A DNA stretch of 64,000 bases from assembly GCA_006503475.1 (NCBI GenBank), contig RSEH01000189.1, positions 29,088 through 93,087 on the forward strand. Reading direction: 5' to 3'. A program made the position numbers and the translations under genes. Source of the stretch: Stentor roeselii (taxonomy: Eukaryota > Ciliophora > Heterotrichea > Heterotrichida > Stentoridae). Positions 19,666 through 29,640 of this stretch are shown here, piece by piece (the stretch's first letter is position 1; every line of letters begins with the position of its first letter). The notes under the pieces are model-generated. The model worked only from the letters and a program-made list of their open reading frames with translations, searched no databases and was not told the DNA's origin.

Positions 19666-20925
19666 ATGGACAGGAATAGCAAAGCACAGTCTGCTTCTAA
19701 AGGGAACTATAGTGTTTCTGAACTAGGGGGTCCTTGCTCTATCTATAAAAAACCTACGAAGGTCATTGGGTCGACTTTTCTGCTTGACGAAAGATATGAA
19801 ATTATCGATACCATTGGAAGTGGAGCTTATGGAGTTGTCGTTTCCGCCCGAGATACAAAGACGGGTGAGATGGTAGCAATAAAGAAGATCGAGAAGGCAT
19901 TCGAGCACTCAACCTTCACAAAGCGAACCCTCCGAGAGTTAAAAATAATGCGTTTGCTGAACCACGAGAACCTAATCCGAATAAAAAACATCCAACTTCC
20001 AAAGTCACGAGAAGAATTCGACGAAATCTACGTGATAAGCGAGTTGATGGAAACAGACCTAAGTTCAATCATCAAGTCTCCTCAGCCCTTATCCGACGAG
20101 CACGTTCAGTTCTTCCTCTACCAGATCCTGCGAGGTTTAAAGTACATGCACAGCGCTTGCATCTTACACAGAGACCTAAAGCCTCGCAACCTTCTGGTAA
20201 ACTCGAACTGCGACTTGAAAATATGCGACTTTGGCCTTGCGCGGCCTTTTATCAATGAAATGAAAGTAACGTCAAGTCAAATGACAGACTACGTCGCAAC
20301 GCGCTGGTACCGAGCGCCTGAAGTGCTTTTGACTTACAAGAAGTACACAGCCGCTATGGACATGTGGTCAGTTGGATGTATTTTTGGAGAATTACTGCTG
20401 AGGAAACCTCTTCTTCCAGGAACTGACGCGAATCATCAGATTGAAATCATTTTTAATTTATTGGGAACTCCAAGTGATAATGATGTTGAAAGTATTCCTA
20501 ATCCTAGAGCGAAGGAAAAAGTTTTGAGAACTAGTAAGAGGAATGGAAAACCTTTTGAGAATGTTTTTAAAGATTGTAATCCTCAGGCTTTGGATTTGTT
20601 GAAGAAAATGCTGGAGTTTAACCCTGATAAGAGGATTGGAGTTGAAGATGCTTTGAGTCATCCTTATTTGGCGACTTTACATTTCCCGGATGATGAACCT
20701 GTCACTGGACCTGTTAGTCTTTTTGATTTTGAGTATGAGAGACAATTGCTTACTATGAGGGACTTGAAGGATTTAATGTATGAAGAAATTCTTTTGTATC
20801 ATTTTAATGGAAAAAGACATGAATATGAAGTCAATAAAGCTAACTTTTTAGCTACTTCTAATGCTTCTGTACCTAGTCAGGGACTCGTCAAGAATGACAC
20901 TGATAGCGATGATGATATAAATTAA
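19666..20925 (+). CDS. MAP kinase with TDY activation motif
   Basis: The 419-residue protein is a MAPK: glycine loop GSGAYGVV, catalytic Lys in VAIKKIEKAF, HRDLKPRNLLV, DFGLARPF, activation loop T207-D208-Y209 followed by VATRWYRAPEVLL, and a MAPK insert. TDY rather than TEY is known from plant group D and some protist MAPKs. The usual KPSN is KPRN here. The C-terminal 70 residues continue past the kinase and end in an acidic DSDDDIN tail that might bind partners. Codon regime switches near 20400. Its TAA stop overlaps the TAA of the convergent gene on the other strand. Confidence 0.94.
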   Translation: MDRNSKAQSASKGNYSVSELGGPCSIYKKPTKVIGSTFLLDERYEIIDTIGSGAYGVVVSARDTKTGEMVAIKKIEKAFEHSTFTKRTLRELKIMRLLNHENLIRIKNIQLPKSREEFDEIYVISELMETDLSSIIKSPQPLSDEHVQFFLYQILRGLKYMHSACILHRDLKPRNLLVNSNCDLKICDFGLARPFINEMKVTSSQMTDYVATRWYRAPEVLLTYKKYTAAMDMWSVGCIFGELLLRKPLLPGTDANHQIEIIFNLLGTPSDNDVESIPNPRAKEKVLRTSKRNGKPFENVFKDCNPQALDLLKKMLEFNPDKRIGVEDALSHPYLATLHFPDDEPVTGPVSLFDFEYERQLLTMRDLKDLMYEEILLYHFNGKRHEYEVNKANFLATSNASVPSQGLVKNDTDSDDDIN

Positions 20926-21686
20926 TTAGGATTGTTCCGCAGTTTTGATAAGTCTTCCCGCATTCTTTTATTTTCTTCTGCAATACTCGAGAAAAAATTA
21001 GGAATCGAAGATTTAGAACGTTCATTTTTCGTAGAAATTTCCAAATTTTTCAAATAATCTTCATTTTCCTGTAATTTCAAATCATAACATTCATGAAGCG
21101 AATGCAATTTTTCAATATTTTCTTTAGAACATCTCGAAACCCTATTAAAATCCTTGCAAATATTCGAAAACTGCAAATCAATGCAATTTTTCGCAGCCTT
21201 CACAGCCTTCTCAACTTTTTTCTCAATATTTTCCCTAACATTAACATGACTCCTAATCGAAAACCTAATAAAAGCGACCTGTTCATGAACATCTAAAATT
21301 TTCTGATCAGTTTCAATCTGAAAGCTTTTCAAGTTACTATCAAGTAACTTCAAAGCCTTTTCAAACTTAATTCCCTGCTCTTCGACATTTCGATAAAAAC
21401 TTTTGCATTCCGGTTTAAAATTCTCATCCAAAGGAAAATGCCCGGAAAAGTCGATATCAAGTCTTTCCTTGCGAGAAATCTTAGAAACATCAAGAGACTC
21501 ATTAAAACTGTTCTCACGTGCTGCAGGGTTACTTGAACTCCTTCCAAAGTTCGGCGTTTGTGAAGATCCCGGCCTGGCAACTGGATGAATCATTTTTTTG
21601 TTGGACTTCATCGACTTGGGAAGAGCGGGTCTTGCTTTGTTCATGCTTTCTTTGTAAGAGTTGCTTGATCGAAGAGGTTTTGACAT
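20922..21686 (-). CDS. Unknown protein with helical C-terminal half
   Basis: The 254-residue protein has a basic, serine/proline/asparagine-rich disordered N-terminus (about 1-75) and a helical, coiled-coil-prone remainder (ENIEKKVEKAVKAAKNCIDL). No domain is recognised. Start ATG 21686. The last four coding bases overlap the end of the convergent MAPK gene (20922-20925), because the palindromic ATTAAT holds a TAA stop on each strand. A cytoskeletal role is possible but not shown. Confidence 0.82.
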   Translation of the reverse strand: MSKPLRSSNSYKESMNKARPALPKSMKSNKKMIHPVARPGSSQTPNFGRSSSNPAARENSFNESLDVSKISRKERLDIDFSGHFPLDENFKPECKSFYRNVEEQGIKFEKALKLLDSNLKSFQIETDQKILDVHEQVAFIRFSIRSHVNVRENIEKKVEKAVKAAKNCIDLQFSNICKDFNRVSRCSKENIEKLHSLHECYDLKLQENEDYLKNLEISTKNERSKSSIPNFFSSIAEENKRMREDLSKLRNNPN

Positions 21687-21757
21687 TTTTTAAAATAAGA
21701 ATCGTTTTGAATGAAGAGTTTTGTTTAACTGACTTGAATGGTTATACTTTATGCAAG

Positions 21758-22462
21758 ATGTGGAGGGCTTTTGTTAACTCTTTTAATATCAACACTTATG
21801 AAAACTACTTGAAAAAACATCTCGTGGCTCAAGATATTGGGAAAAATAAACAAAAAAGAGAAAATAGTGATTTGGTTTCTAGAGAAGCTCAAAAAATGAC
21901 TAGCGATTTTCTTGATTTACAGAAAAAAGTTCAGGAGCAGAGGAGGAATATCAGGGAAACTGATGAGATTCGGGAAAATCGCAGAAAAATGAAGATTCGA
22001 AGGGATAATCAGATGAGACTTGAGGAAAAAAGTGAGAAAAAATCGTTTTTGCAGAGAATCAGGAGTTATTCCAATAATAAAGCAAAGAAAAAAAAGGTTT
22101 TAGATGATTTGGATAAAGAGAGCGAGAAAGAAGGAATTGAGGTTGTGAAGGAAACTACTTTTGTTACTTGTTTACGACCGTCTTCACCGATTAAGGCAAT
22201 TTTTAGACCTTCAACAAGAGCTAATTCAAAAAAAAATACTATAAAATTGAAGGAGTATCAAGAAAAGGTGATGAAAGAGTTCAAGAAAACTTTACCTAGA
22301 GATTATTATGATCAGCTGGAAACTGAATTTTTGAAGATAAGAAAAAAAAGTGAAGAAACATTTGAACAGTACAGTATGTCGAAGAAACTCAAGAAAAGCA
22401 ACCCTTTTGATATTCGGCCGAAAACCAGGGCATGTTCAAGCATAGATTTTTTATTTAAATGA
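21758..22462 (+). CDS. Unknown basic coiled-coil protein
   Basis: The 234-residue protein starts at MWRAFVNSFN, is strongly basic and charged, with helical stretches (REAQKMTSDFLDLQKKVQEQ) and a C-terminal part ending ACSSIDFLFK. The frame is open further upstream, but that sequence is antisense to the divergent gene and has no ATG in the spacer except 21758, which leaves 71 bp between the two starts. No family is recognised; the composition resembles cytoskeletal or axonemal proteins. Confidence 0.75.
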   Translation: MWRAFVNSFNINTYENYLKKHLVAQDIGKNKQKRENSDLVSREAQKMTSDFLDLQKKVQEQRRNIRETDEIRENRRKMKIRRDNQMRLEEKSEKKSFLQRIRSYSNNKAKKKKVLDDLDKESEKEGIEVVKETTFVTCLRPSSPIKAIFRPSTRANSKKNTIKLKEYQEKVMKEFKKTLPRDYYDQLETEFLKIRKKSEETFEQYSMSKKLKKSNPFDIRPKTRACSSIDFLFK

Positions 22463-22685
22463 TTTTCATAAAAAAAATTTACATATTTCTTCATACTTTG
22501 AGGAAATGAGATCAATTAGTTTTATTTCTTTAGTTCAAGGTGTTATTCATATTTTCATCAAACTAATTTTTCAATCTAAAATAAAAGAATCTCTTTAAAT
22601 ATTCATCTTATGCATTAAAGTAACTTTGAATCTCGTAAAATTTCATAATAATCTTCATTCCATTATATAATTATACCAGATTAGA

Positions 22686-23039
22686 ATGAGAAGGAACAAA
22701 AAAAAGAATATTTTCACATCACATACCTTGAAATATTGCCCGGATTGCTGTAATTTCTGTTATATTTGCAAAGGTGCATGCAAGGCTGAAATCATTAATG
22801 GAATTGACTCTGATATGATTCCTGAAAATCATCCTGTACCTAAAAAAAAACTTAAGTCTCACAAATTTGGAATCGGCTCTTTAAGAAAAGGAAGGACTTT
22901 TGTTAGAGCTATGTTTGGACGACATCGATGTTGCAGTCGAGAAACCAAGAATTTCGAAACTCGCAAAAACAAAGAAAAAAGAATTTCTGATGACCTTCAA
23001 GAGCAGCTTGTTCTTTATCGCTTGGGTCATTCTAATTGA
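22686..23039 (+). CDS. Small cysteine-containing protein, unknown
   Basis: The 117-residue product is basic and has a cysteine cluster near its N-terminus (YCPDCCNFCYICKGAC, about residues 17-32), which could bind zinc, and another CC at about 82. It has no membrane segment and no recognised family. The start ATG at 22686 follows an AT-rich leader. The coding look is supported by ordinary codon use, but short length keeps confidence moderate. Confidence 0.62.
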   Translation: MRRNKKKNIFTSHTLKYCPDCCNFCYICKGACKAEIINGIDSDMIPENHPVPKKKLKSHKFGIGSLRKGRTFVRAMFGRHRCCSRETKNFETRKNKEKRISDDLQEQLVLYRLGHSN

Positions 23040-23356
23040 ATCTTGATTTAGTTAAACTATTAATTTTAAGCATGCCTTTTGTAATCTCTTTAATCAAATT
23101 ACTACGAGGTAGAATGAACTTTAGTTATTTTGATTAAAGATGGTTTAAAATTTGTCATAAATTTTAGGATTATTGCCAGGTGTTGAATAGTTTTATATTT
23201 ATGGAAATGGTAACTATTTTATATAAATAGAAAAATATCCAGTTAATATTTACGAATCTCGAAGATAGTCTTTATGGTATAAATATTTAAAGAATTTTTC
23301 ATTTGTCAACACTTAGTTGAAGATCGAACATTAGCTTATTAGAAATTAATATTTAT
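23040..23356. other. Spacer between convergent small genes
   Basis: A 317-bp AT-rich stretch with no recognised gene, RNA or repeat. Confidence 0.4.
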
Positions 23357-23593
23357 TTAAATATGCATGGCTTTAGTTTCTTTCGATGTTGAATCTTGAG
23401 GTTGGACTGAATCTGATATATCATATTCCAGAGGATCTTCTAATATTGGAGTGATTTTGTAGTCTTTAATATGCAGTTTCTTAGGGTGGCTAAATTTTAA
23501 TAAAAGTAGGTTTAAACTGATGTTATTTTGATTGTGTTGGTCAATATAGAGAGTTTGATTCGCTCTGTGATACCTTGTAAAGGAGCATCCCAT
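23357..23593 (-). CDS. Small protein with MGCS lipidation-type N-terminus, unknown
   Basis: A 78-residue frame begins MGCSFTRYHR, the pattern of an N-myristoylated and palmitoylated protein, and continues with polar sequence containing KFSHPKKLHIKDYKITP. No domain is recognised. ATG 23593 is a clear start and the frame ends with TAA. The MGC start is shared with other small lipidated proteins and argues that this is a real gene, but there is no other support. Confidence 0.5.
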   Translation of the reverse strand: MGCSFTRYHRANQTLYIDQHNQNNISLNLLLLKFSHPKKLHIKDYKITPILEDPLEYDISDSVQPQDSTSKETKAMHI

Positions 23594-23899
23594 TAATTAA
23601 TTACATCCTTATCTTGGCTCCTATTTTAGTATAAAAATGTTCAAAGCTTTTATGAAATGTTGCCCTTATCAAAGTGACCCTTCGTAATTCAATACAAAAC
23701 ATCTCAGAATGAATTCCTAGCAAACAAGATAATAAATATTACTTTACAATAAATTGCGTTACATATTTATAATTTTTCGAGCTAATGTTTCAAAGAAATT
23801 CAAAAACTTATCCTGAATCATTCAAATCTGATCAGGTAAATATTGAATAATTATTAATATTACGAATGATTTAGCATCGAAACTGTCTTCAGCAGTCTC
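23594..23899. other. Spacer between two minus-strand genes
   Basis: About 306 bp of AT-rich DNA with nothing recognised. Confidence 0.4.
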
Positions 23900-25825
23900 T
23901 TAACTACTTATAAAAGTCCAGCCTGATATATGAGTTGCTGGGTCAAAAGAAAAATGCGATCCCATGATATTCTCTTGAGGTATCGATCCAGGAATTATTG
24001 GAGTGTGGTTTGGTCTTGGTGGTCTAAGTTCTTTTCTCAATGTGCTTTCCCAGTTGATTCCATAAAAGAAAGGATGGTCCTTAATCTCCTCAGCATCTCT
24101 CCGACATCCTAGTCTTTTAAGTGGGTCTCTATTCAAAAGTTCCTTGAGTAAACTTCTCGCATCAACACTTAAAGATGTGGGAATTTTTAGTTTACCTTTC
24201 TGTATATTGCTAAACATCTGTTCTCTATTCGTTGAAAAGTAAGGAGGAAATCCAACAATCATCTCATAAAAAAGCACTCCAAGTAAATACCAGTCAACAG
24301 ATTTGCCATGTCCCTGCCGTTTAAGCATTTCCGGTGCCAAATACGCGACACTCCCACAAAATGAATGAGCCGAATGATTATCCATGATCCCTTCCTTCGA
24401 GAGTCCAAAGTCAGTTAACAGCGCATGTCCTTCTTCATCAAGAACAATATTATCAGGTTTCAAGTCCCTATAAATAATATCCCTTCGATGCAGTTCTTCA
24501 ATAGCCAAAAGAATTTCACAAAGATAAATCCTCGCCCTGTTCTCCGTGAACCTTTTCTCCCTATTAATCATTGCTGCCATGCTTCCACCAGGACAATAAT
24601 CAAGTATCAAGAACAACTTACTTGAAGTTTGAAATGCGTATTTAAGTCCCACAATAAACGGATGTTTAATATAACTCAAAACATTTCTTTCAGTCATTGC
24701 ATACTTCACCAAGTTCTGCCCCATAATTTTACTTTTCATTAAAATCTTCATCGCATAAAGTTCCTTATTTTTCTTATGCTCAACAAGATAAACCTCTCCA
24801 AAACTTCCCTTTCCTAATAATTGAATAGCTTCAAAATCCCTAGCAGAGACTTTTTTGCTTTCCCCTCGGTCTTCCACCCTAAGTCCTGAAACGGGTGGTC
24901 TTAAAATACTACTGGCTTCATCTTCTCCAGTATTAATAATCTGAACATGTTGAGGTGTTAAGTCAACAACAGGAGGTGGGACTCTGCTGATTTTCATTAA
25001 CTCCTGAATACTAACACTGCTTACAAGGTCCAAAGGTGTCTTTCCACTTCGATTTTTAATAGACAAATCAGGGTATCGGTAAAGAATCCAGCTTAAAAAT
25101 TCCTTATCCCCTTTCTCCACCGCGTAATGAGTCGGCGTATTCCCCAGCTCGTCAACGACATTAATATGCGCGCCTGACCTTAACAGCAACTGCGCTGCAG
25201 GCAACTGGACCTCGACACAAGCCAAGTGAAGAGGAGTCCTTCCAAGAGGGTCCTTCGCGTTGAGGTCAGTCATATGTCCGTAGTCAAGCAGAATCTCGCA
25301 GACCTTGACCAGTCCAAGACTGGCAGAGATGTGAAGCGCGTTTTGCCCTTGACTATTCCTGCTGTTGGCATCAGCTGCCAGTTCTCCATAAGTCTTCTTG
25401 TCTAAAAGGATCCTGCACAGTTCGAAGTCGCCATTTCCAGAAGCTTGCCATAAAGCTGCATTCATTTTTGACTTCTGCTCAGAAATGTGGTCCATCGCTT
25501 CTGAGTACTTTTCTTCGTTTATCAGCTCGTTCAAGGCTGCGAAAAAACTCTCGCCTGGCTTCAGAAGCGCCAGCTCTTGACCCGTGTTCAGGTTTTTTAG
25601 GTGGAATAGGTTGTCTGATAGAAGACCTGGGTGGAAACTTGACTTTGGAATGTTTTGAGCGAGAATGCCTTCGCTCACTGAACCCATTGGGGTTAAGGAG
25701 TTGTTTGAAAGTGCTTCGGAGAATTTTTGAGGAGCTTCTTCGAGGGTCAGCTCTGCTGAGATTGTTTGAGCTGTTGCTAGACTCTCGAGAACCTTTTTGA
25801 TTGACTTTAGCACAGAATCTTCCAT
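23900..25825 (-). CDS. Ankyrin-repeat AGC-type protein kinase
   Basis: The 641-residue protein has a leader of about 120 residues, about four to five ankyrin repeats at 122-270 (GQNALHISASLGLVKVCEIL; GRTPLHLACVEVQLPAAQLL; GNTPTHYAVEKGDKEF) and an AGC kinase domain at about 330-590. Motifs: GKGSFGEV, Lys360 in YAMKILMK, YRDLKPDN at 452-459, DFG at 472-474 and activation loop SFCGSVAYLAPE. The C-tail includes HPFFYGINW and ends near a GWTF hydrophobic-motif-like sequence, as in PKA/PKC/S6K relatives. The ankyrin part probably selects partners or substrates. The start lies 36 bp from the divergent PI4K gene. Confidence 0.93.
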   Translation of the reverse strand: MEDSVLKSIKKVLESLATAQTISAELTLEEAPQKFSEALSNNSLTPMGSVSEGILAQNIPKSSFHPGLLSDNLFHLKNLNTGQELALLKPGESFFAALNELINEEKYSEAMDHISEQKSKMNAALWQASGNGDFELCRILLDKKTYGELAADANSRNSQGQNALHISASLGLVKVCEILLDYGHMTDLNAKDPLGRTPLHLACVEVQLPAAQLLLRSGAHINVVDELGNTPTHYAVEKGDKEFLSWILYRYPDLSIKNRSGKTPLDLVSSVSIQELMKISRVPPPVVDLTPQHVQIINTGEDEASSILRPPVSGLRVEDRGESKKVSARDFEAIQLLGKGSFGEVYLVEHKKNKELYAMKILMKSKIMGQNLVKYAMTERNVLSYIKHPFIVGLKYAFQTSSKLFLILDYCPGGSMAAMINREKRFTENRARIYLCEILLAIEELHRRDIIYRDLKPDNIVLDEEGHALLTDFGLSKEGIMDNHSAHSFCGSVAYLAPEMLKRQGHGKSVDWYLLGVLFYEMIVGFPPYFSTNREQMFSNIQKGKLKIPTSLSVDARSLLKELLNRDPLKRLGCRRDAEEIKDHPFFYGINWESTLRKELRPPRPNHTPIIPGSIPQENIMGSHFSFDPATHISGWTFISS

Positions 25826-25861
25826 TATTTGTTTTGGAAAGTTGGTTATATTATTGAAAGA

Positions 25862-27718
25862 ATGTCAGAAGGATCCCTGCTTAGACTTTTTAATTGTGAA
25901 AATTTCACATTGGAGATGCTAATCGAATACCTCTACAAACAATCTAAAACAGGTGTTCTTTCCTTTTTAATCAACAAACTCTACAACTACCCATACACCT
26001 CCTACCAAGAGTACATCCCCCAACTCCTGAACATCTGTTTCTTCAAAGAAGGTTGCAGCGATCTCGAAACTGTTCTCCTCCGGGCAAGTATCGACAGTCA
26101 CAATTTCGCGTTAACCCTTCATTTCCACCTAAACGCCTTTGTCGGTGACTGCAAAGAATCAGTGCGCCTTCGAGCCCGTGAATTTTTAGAAAACCTAGAC
26201 ATGGCAGTAGTGAACGCATCGATGCCCAAACAATCCTCAGAATCAGCTCCTCCACATTTATTCAATTTAGCTTCATGCGATTCCGACATTGACGGCTTCA
26301 TCCGAAAGAGTTTGCGAGCTGAATATTTTTCTTACCAGCTTCGAGTGACAGACCTTTTATGCAAGATTTCAGTTGGTCTTAACAAGATTCCTTTAGAACT
26401 GCGGGACTCAAAGCTGATGCTTTGGCTTGAAGGTGTCAATAATTTGATTTCCGATACCCGCAAAAAGTACTCAAGGCAGATTAAAGGATCCACTCGACTT
26501 TTTCGAGGACCGGTTTTAAGTCTTTCTTTTCATGCTGACCCTGACCTGGGCACTGCCCAGGTTGTGAGGATTTTATATGATAAAAGTTTGTGCTTTTGCA
26601 CCAAGGCACGGGTCCCTTATAAGATGGTCTTTGAAACTATTGAGATACAAGAAGAAGAAATCGCCTCTGAAACTGTCTCTGCTCATAGTATTGATGAAGA
26701 AGTTTTTGATGATCTCTCTGGTGTTGATGTTTTAAGTCTACAGAAAATGGCTCAGAAAGAAGTCAGGTTTGAAGGGTATTCGGAGTATGTTGAAAAAGTA
26801 GAAAAGGAACATGATGAAATTGCAACTCCTCGAAATAAATTGGGGAATCAAGAAAGTAAAGATATCTGGGGAGAGTCTTGGGGAACTCTTGCGAATAAGG
26901 TTAAGGAAAGTTCGAATTTTGGGAAATATTCTTCATGGAAACTTAGAGGGATTATTGTTAAAGGACTTGATGACCTTCGGCAGGAGTTCCTTGCGATGCA
27001 GCTTATCACGAAGATCAGAAAGATCTGGGAACAGGCTCAACTTTCTCTTTATCTTCGTACATATGAGATCCGTGTTATTAGTGACTATATGGGAATCATC
27101 GAATTCATCCCTGACACTCTTTCAATTCATGGAATTAAGAAAAATTTCCCAGATTTCTCTACTTTGGCTGATTTTTACAAAAGAAACTGGGGACCTTCAT
27201 TTGAAGAGGCTCAGAGAAACTTCGTCCAAAGTATGGCTGGGTATTCTTTGGTCTGTTATTTACTTAACCTGAAAGACAGACACAATGCAAATATTTTGAT
27301 TGACTCTGCAGGGCACATCATTCACATCGACTTCGGCTTCTTTTTAACTACTAGTCCTGGACGCATGGGATTCGAAAGCGCGCCTTTTAAACTGACCTCG
27401 GAAATGGCAGAGGTCATGGACGGCTCTCAGGGAGAAATGTTTCAGTATTTTAAGATGCTGCTTTTTCAGGGATTTTTAGAAGTCAGGAAACATGCAAATG
27501 CCTTGGTTATGATCTTGGAAGCCATTGGGGAAAACTCGAATTTGCCTTGCTTGGCTGATTTCCAGGTGGCTCTTGATGGGTTTAAGAATAGACTTCAACT
27601 TAATTTGACTGATGAAAAGTGTTTGCTTTTTATTGATGAACTCGTGGCTGCTAGTTTGGCTAATTGGAGGACTATGAAGTATGATGATTTTCAGTACCTA
27701 ACAAATGGAATTTTATAA
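25862..27718 (+). CDS. Phosphatidylinositol 4-kinase, beta (PI4KB/Pik1) type
   Basis: The 618-residue protein ends in a PI3/4-kinase domain beginning near residue 355: IVKGLDDLRQEFLAMQLI, then FVQSMAGYSLVCYLLNLKDR, catalytic DRHNANIL and metal-binding IHIDFGFFL, with GFESAPFKLTSEM after it. These are the signature strings of PI4K-beta. The N-terminal 350 residues are weakly conserved and include a helical part. It makes PI4P at Golgi or endosomal membranes from phosphatidylinositol. The ATG at 25862 is chosen; the in-frame codons before it have no ATG and would run into the divergent kinase gene. Confidence 0.93.
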   Translation: MSEGSLLRLFNCENFTLEMLIEYLYKQSKTGVLSFLINKLYNYPYTSYQEYIPQLLNICFFKEGCSDLETVLLRASIDSHNFALTLHFHLNAFVGDCKESVRLRAREFLENLDMAVVNASMPKQSSESAPPHLFNLASCDSDIDGFIRKSLRAEYFSYQLRVTDLLCKISVGLNKIPLELRDSKLMLWLEGVNNLISDTRKKYSRQIKGSTRLFRGPVLSLSFHADPDLGTAQVVRILYDKSLCFCTKARVPYKMVFETIEIQEEEIASETVSAHSIDEEVFDDLSGVDVLSLQKMAQKEVRFEGYSEYVEKVEKEHDEIATPRNKLGNQESKDIWGESWGTLANKVKESSNFGKYSSWKLRGIIVKGLDDLRQEFLAMQLITKIRKIWEQAQLSLYLRTYEIRVISDYMGIIEFIPDTLSIHGIKKNFPDFSTLADFYKRNWGPSFEEAQRNFVQSMAGYSLVCYLLNLKDRHNANILIDSAGHIIHIDFGFFLTTSPGRMGFESAPFKLTSEMAEVMDGSQGEMFQYFKMLLFQGFLEVRKHANALVMILEAIGENSNLPCLADFQVALDGFKNRLQLNLTDEKCLLFIDELVAASLANWRTMKYDDFQYLTNGIL

Positions 27719-28450
27719 TAGATGATTAGGGAGGAGATAAAATTATAAGGTTTGCTGTTGTTTGGATTGAGATTTTGTTTTGATAGAAATAGGGGATTTG
27801 GGTATTATGGAAAAAATCTTGAAATTTAAGATTATTTTTAGTTTAATTATTAAATTATGATTAAGGATTTTAAGGTTCAGAGACTTAGACATTACTTCTG
27901 GTATCGAAACTTATAGAAAGAGTTAGTGGATGATAAAGAGAGTTGGATTTTTACATCTGATTACTTTGAATTAAAAGTAAGTTTAAAAAGTAATGGAAAG
28001 GAAGCACTTTGAAGGAATAAATATCACTTTGGGTGCTAGTTTAATAAAGGAATGTTGTGGGAGAATGTCTAAATGGGTAAAAAATGTAATGGTAAATTAA
28101 ATGGCATGATGAGTCTGCTTGATTTTTAATTGTATCAGTTGTATTAAAATATGCTAATCCAATAAAGATATTCGTCTTTGTTTAGAAAGAATTGTTATAC
28201 CATCATTTACAAGCACCTGAAACTATGAGAATGGATTAAACGCAGTGAATATGATGAAAAGTTTGTCTATAATAAAGTGATTATTTTATAGAATTTTTAA
28301 TAATAATTAAGATTTAACTTCACTTATAAAAAAGTATTGAAACTTTCTTTAGAATCAAAATCTAAATGTTCAACAATTATCTAAAATCGCCTTATATAAT
28401 CTAAAGCCTCAGTCTAAACTGGTATTCAAATATTATATGTAAATATTCCT
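27719..28450. other. Gene-poor stretch
   Basis: About 730 bp of AT-rich DNA downstream of the PI4K gene. Short coding-like snatches occur on both strands, including a 35-codon plus-strand frame from an ATG near 27992, but nothing that makes a gene. It may be more decayed parts of the neighbouring pseudogene. Confidence 0.35.
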
Positions 28451-29640
28451 TTGTTTTTCTAAAGCACAACAGTATCAATCAAAAGAGGTTTAATTATCTT
28501 TGTAATAAATCCAGGATGCCTTTAGCCTCAGCTTCTGAATTTCATTTTACTGATCATATTTACTATTTCTGGATAGTCACTCAATACAAAAGTCTTTATT
28601 TCATCAGATCCCACAAGATAAAGTATATTTAAAACATCAATTTTGAAAAATTATATTCGCTCATAATTTCATATAAACTTCTAACATCGAAAGGCAAATT
28701 TTATAAGATTCTATAAGCATTTTCATAGTTTTTCTAAATTAAATCCCTTACAATCTGAATTATCTAGCTGAACTTCGAGAGGAGGCCTTCGCAATAGATT
28801 CCAAGTATTTAATCATCACTCTAAGTTCCGCATGGATTGCGATCGTGACATGCCAGATGTTGAAAAAAGCTGTAGCTCTGCAATGCCTGTGCCTGATAGT
28901 TTGAATAGCCCTTCAGAAATTACTTGTTGTTTGAAGTTATGGAAGCCATTTCTCACTTTGACATCTGCATCAGTTAATTCATTTAATTGTTTAAGCATGT
29001 ACTTAAATTACTATGTAGGATACCCTGATATAATAACTTCTTTATCATTATACTGATATACTTCATCACTTCTACAAAGGATAATACATTAAAATTTAAG
29101 CACCTTTCGATACCTGGTATTTTTTTTTAATAATTGACTTATAGATTGCCAAAATAGCAGTGCTATTATAAGGTAAGCAATATAATTAGAATGATAGACA
29201 TATGCTTGCTGGTGAGTTTTGTTTGAATTCTATAACTGGACTGAATGTATAATTATAATAAATATCTCCAGGAAGAAAATCATAATTGTGATTATCGTTA
29301 TCATCAAAAGAAACATATTTACTCTCGTTTAATATTTTGCTCATAATATCATAGACTGCGTGAAAGTTTGTGAGAGCAAATGCCAGGAATTTTTGTTATC
29401 TTATATAGATGCTTCCTATAGGTTACTGAAAACAAAGCATGTCCCTGATGGTTAAATTTTTCCCAATGAAGGTTTTTAGGTGATTCTGCTTTGGAGTCAA
29501 CTATTAAGTAGCACTTGAGGAGTCAAAATTATCTGAAAGAAAAGGCTGTTATAAGACTATCAAAACAATTAACTGAATTACTATAAAACAATTCAGAAAT
29601 ATTTATTATAAATGCCATTTACATGTTTTGTCGATATTAA
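28450..29640 (-). pseudogene. Decayed protein-coding gene, family unknown
   Basis: Read on the minus strand, this tract shows a chain of protein-like segments in shifting frames. Around 29510-29410 is HWEKFNHQGHALFSVTYRKH; around 29400-29205 QKFLAFALTNFHAVYDIMSK and SKYVSFDDNDNHNYDFLPGD; around 29150 YNSTAILAIYKSII; at 28998-28870 LKQLNELTDADVKVRNGF; around 28850-28750 NIWHVTIAIHAELRVMIKYL; around 28700-28520 LPFDVRSLYEIMSEYNF and VLNILYLVGSDEIKTFVLSD. They are broken by in-frame stops (a TAA near 29200) and by frame shifts, one at a run of six T near 28865, that no 15-16 nt GT...AG intron repairs. I do not recognise the family. Confidence 0.6.

Noticed and set aside
21518-21757. N-terminal extension of the coiled-coil gene at 21758
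   Set aside because: The extra sequence is antisense to the divergent gene and unlike the rest in composition.
26811-27272. 153-codon plus-strand frame inside the PI4K gene
   Set aside because: Out-of-frame shadow across the conserved kinase domain; the kinase frame is certain.
27992-28100. 35-codon plus-strand frame from an ATG (MERKHFEGIN...)
   Set aside because: Too short and without support; could be chance or a relic.
28832-29056. 74-codon plus-strand frame in the gene-poor stretch
   Set aside because: Antisense to the minus-strand pseudogene segments, which are more protein-like.
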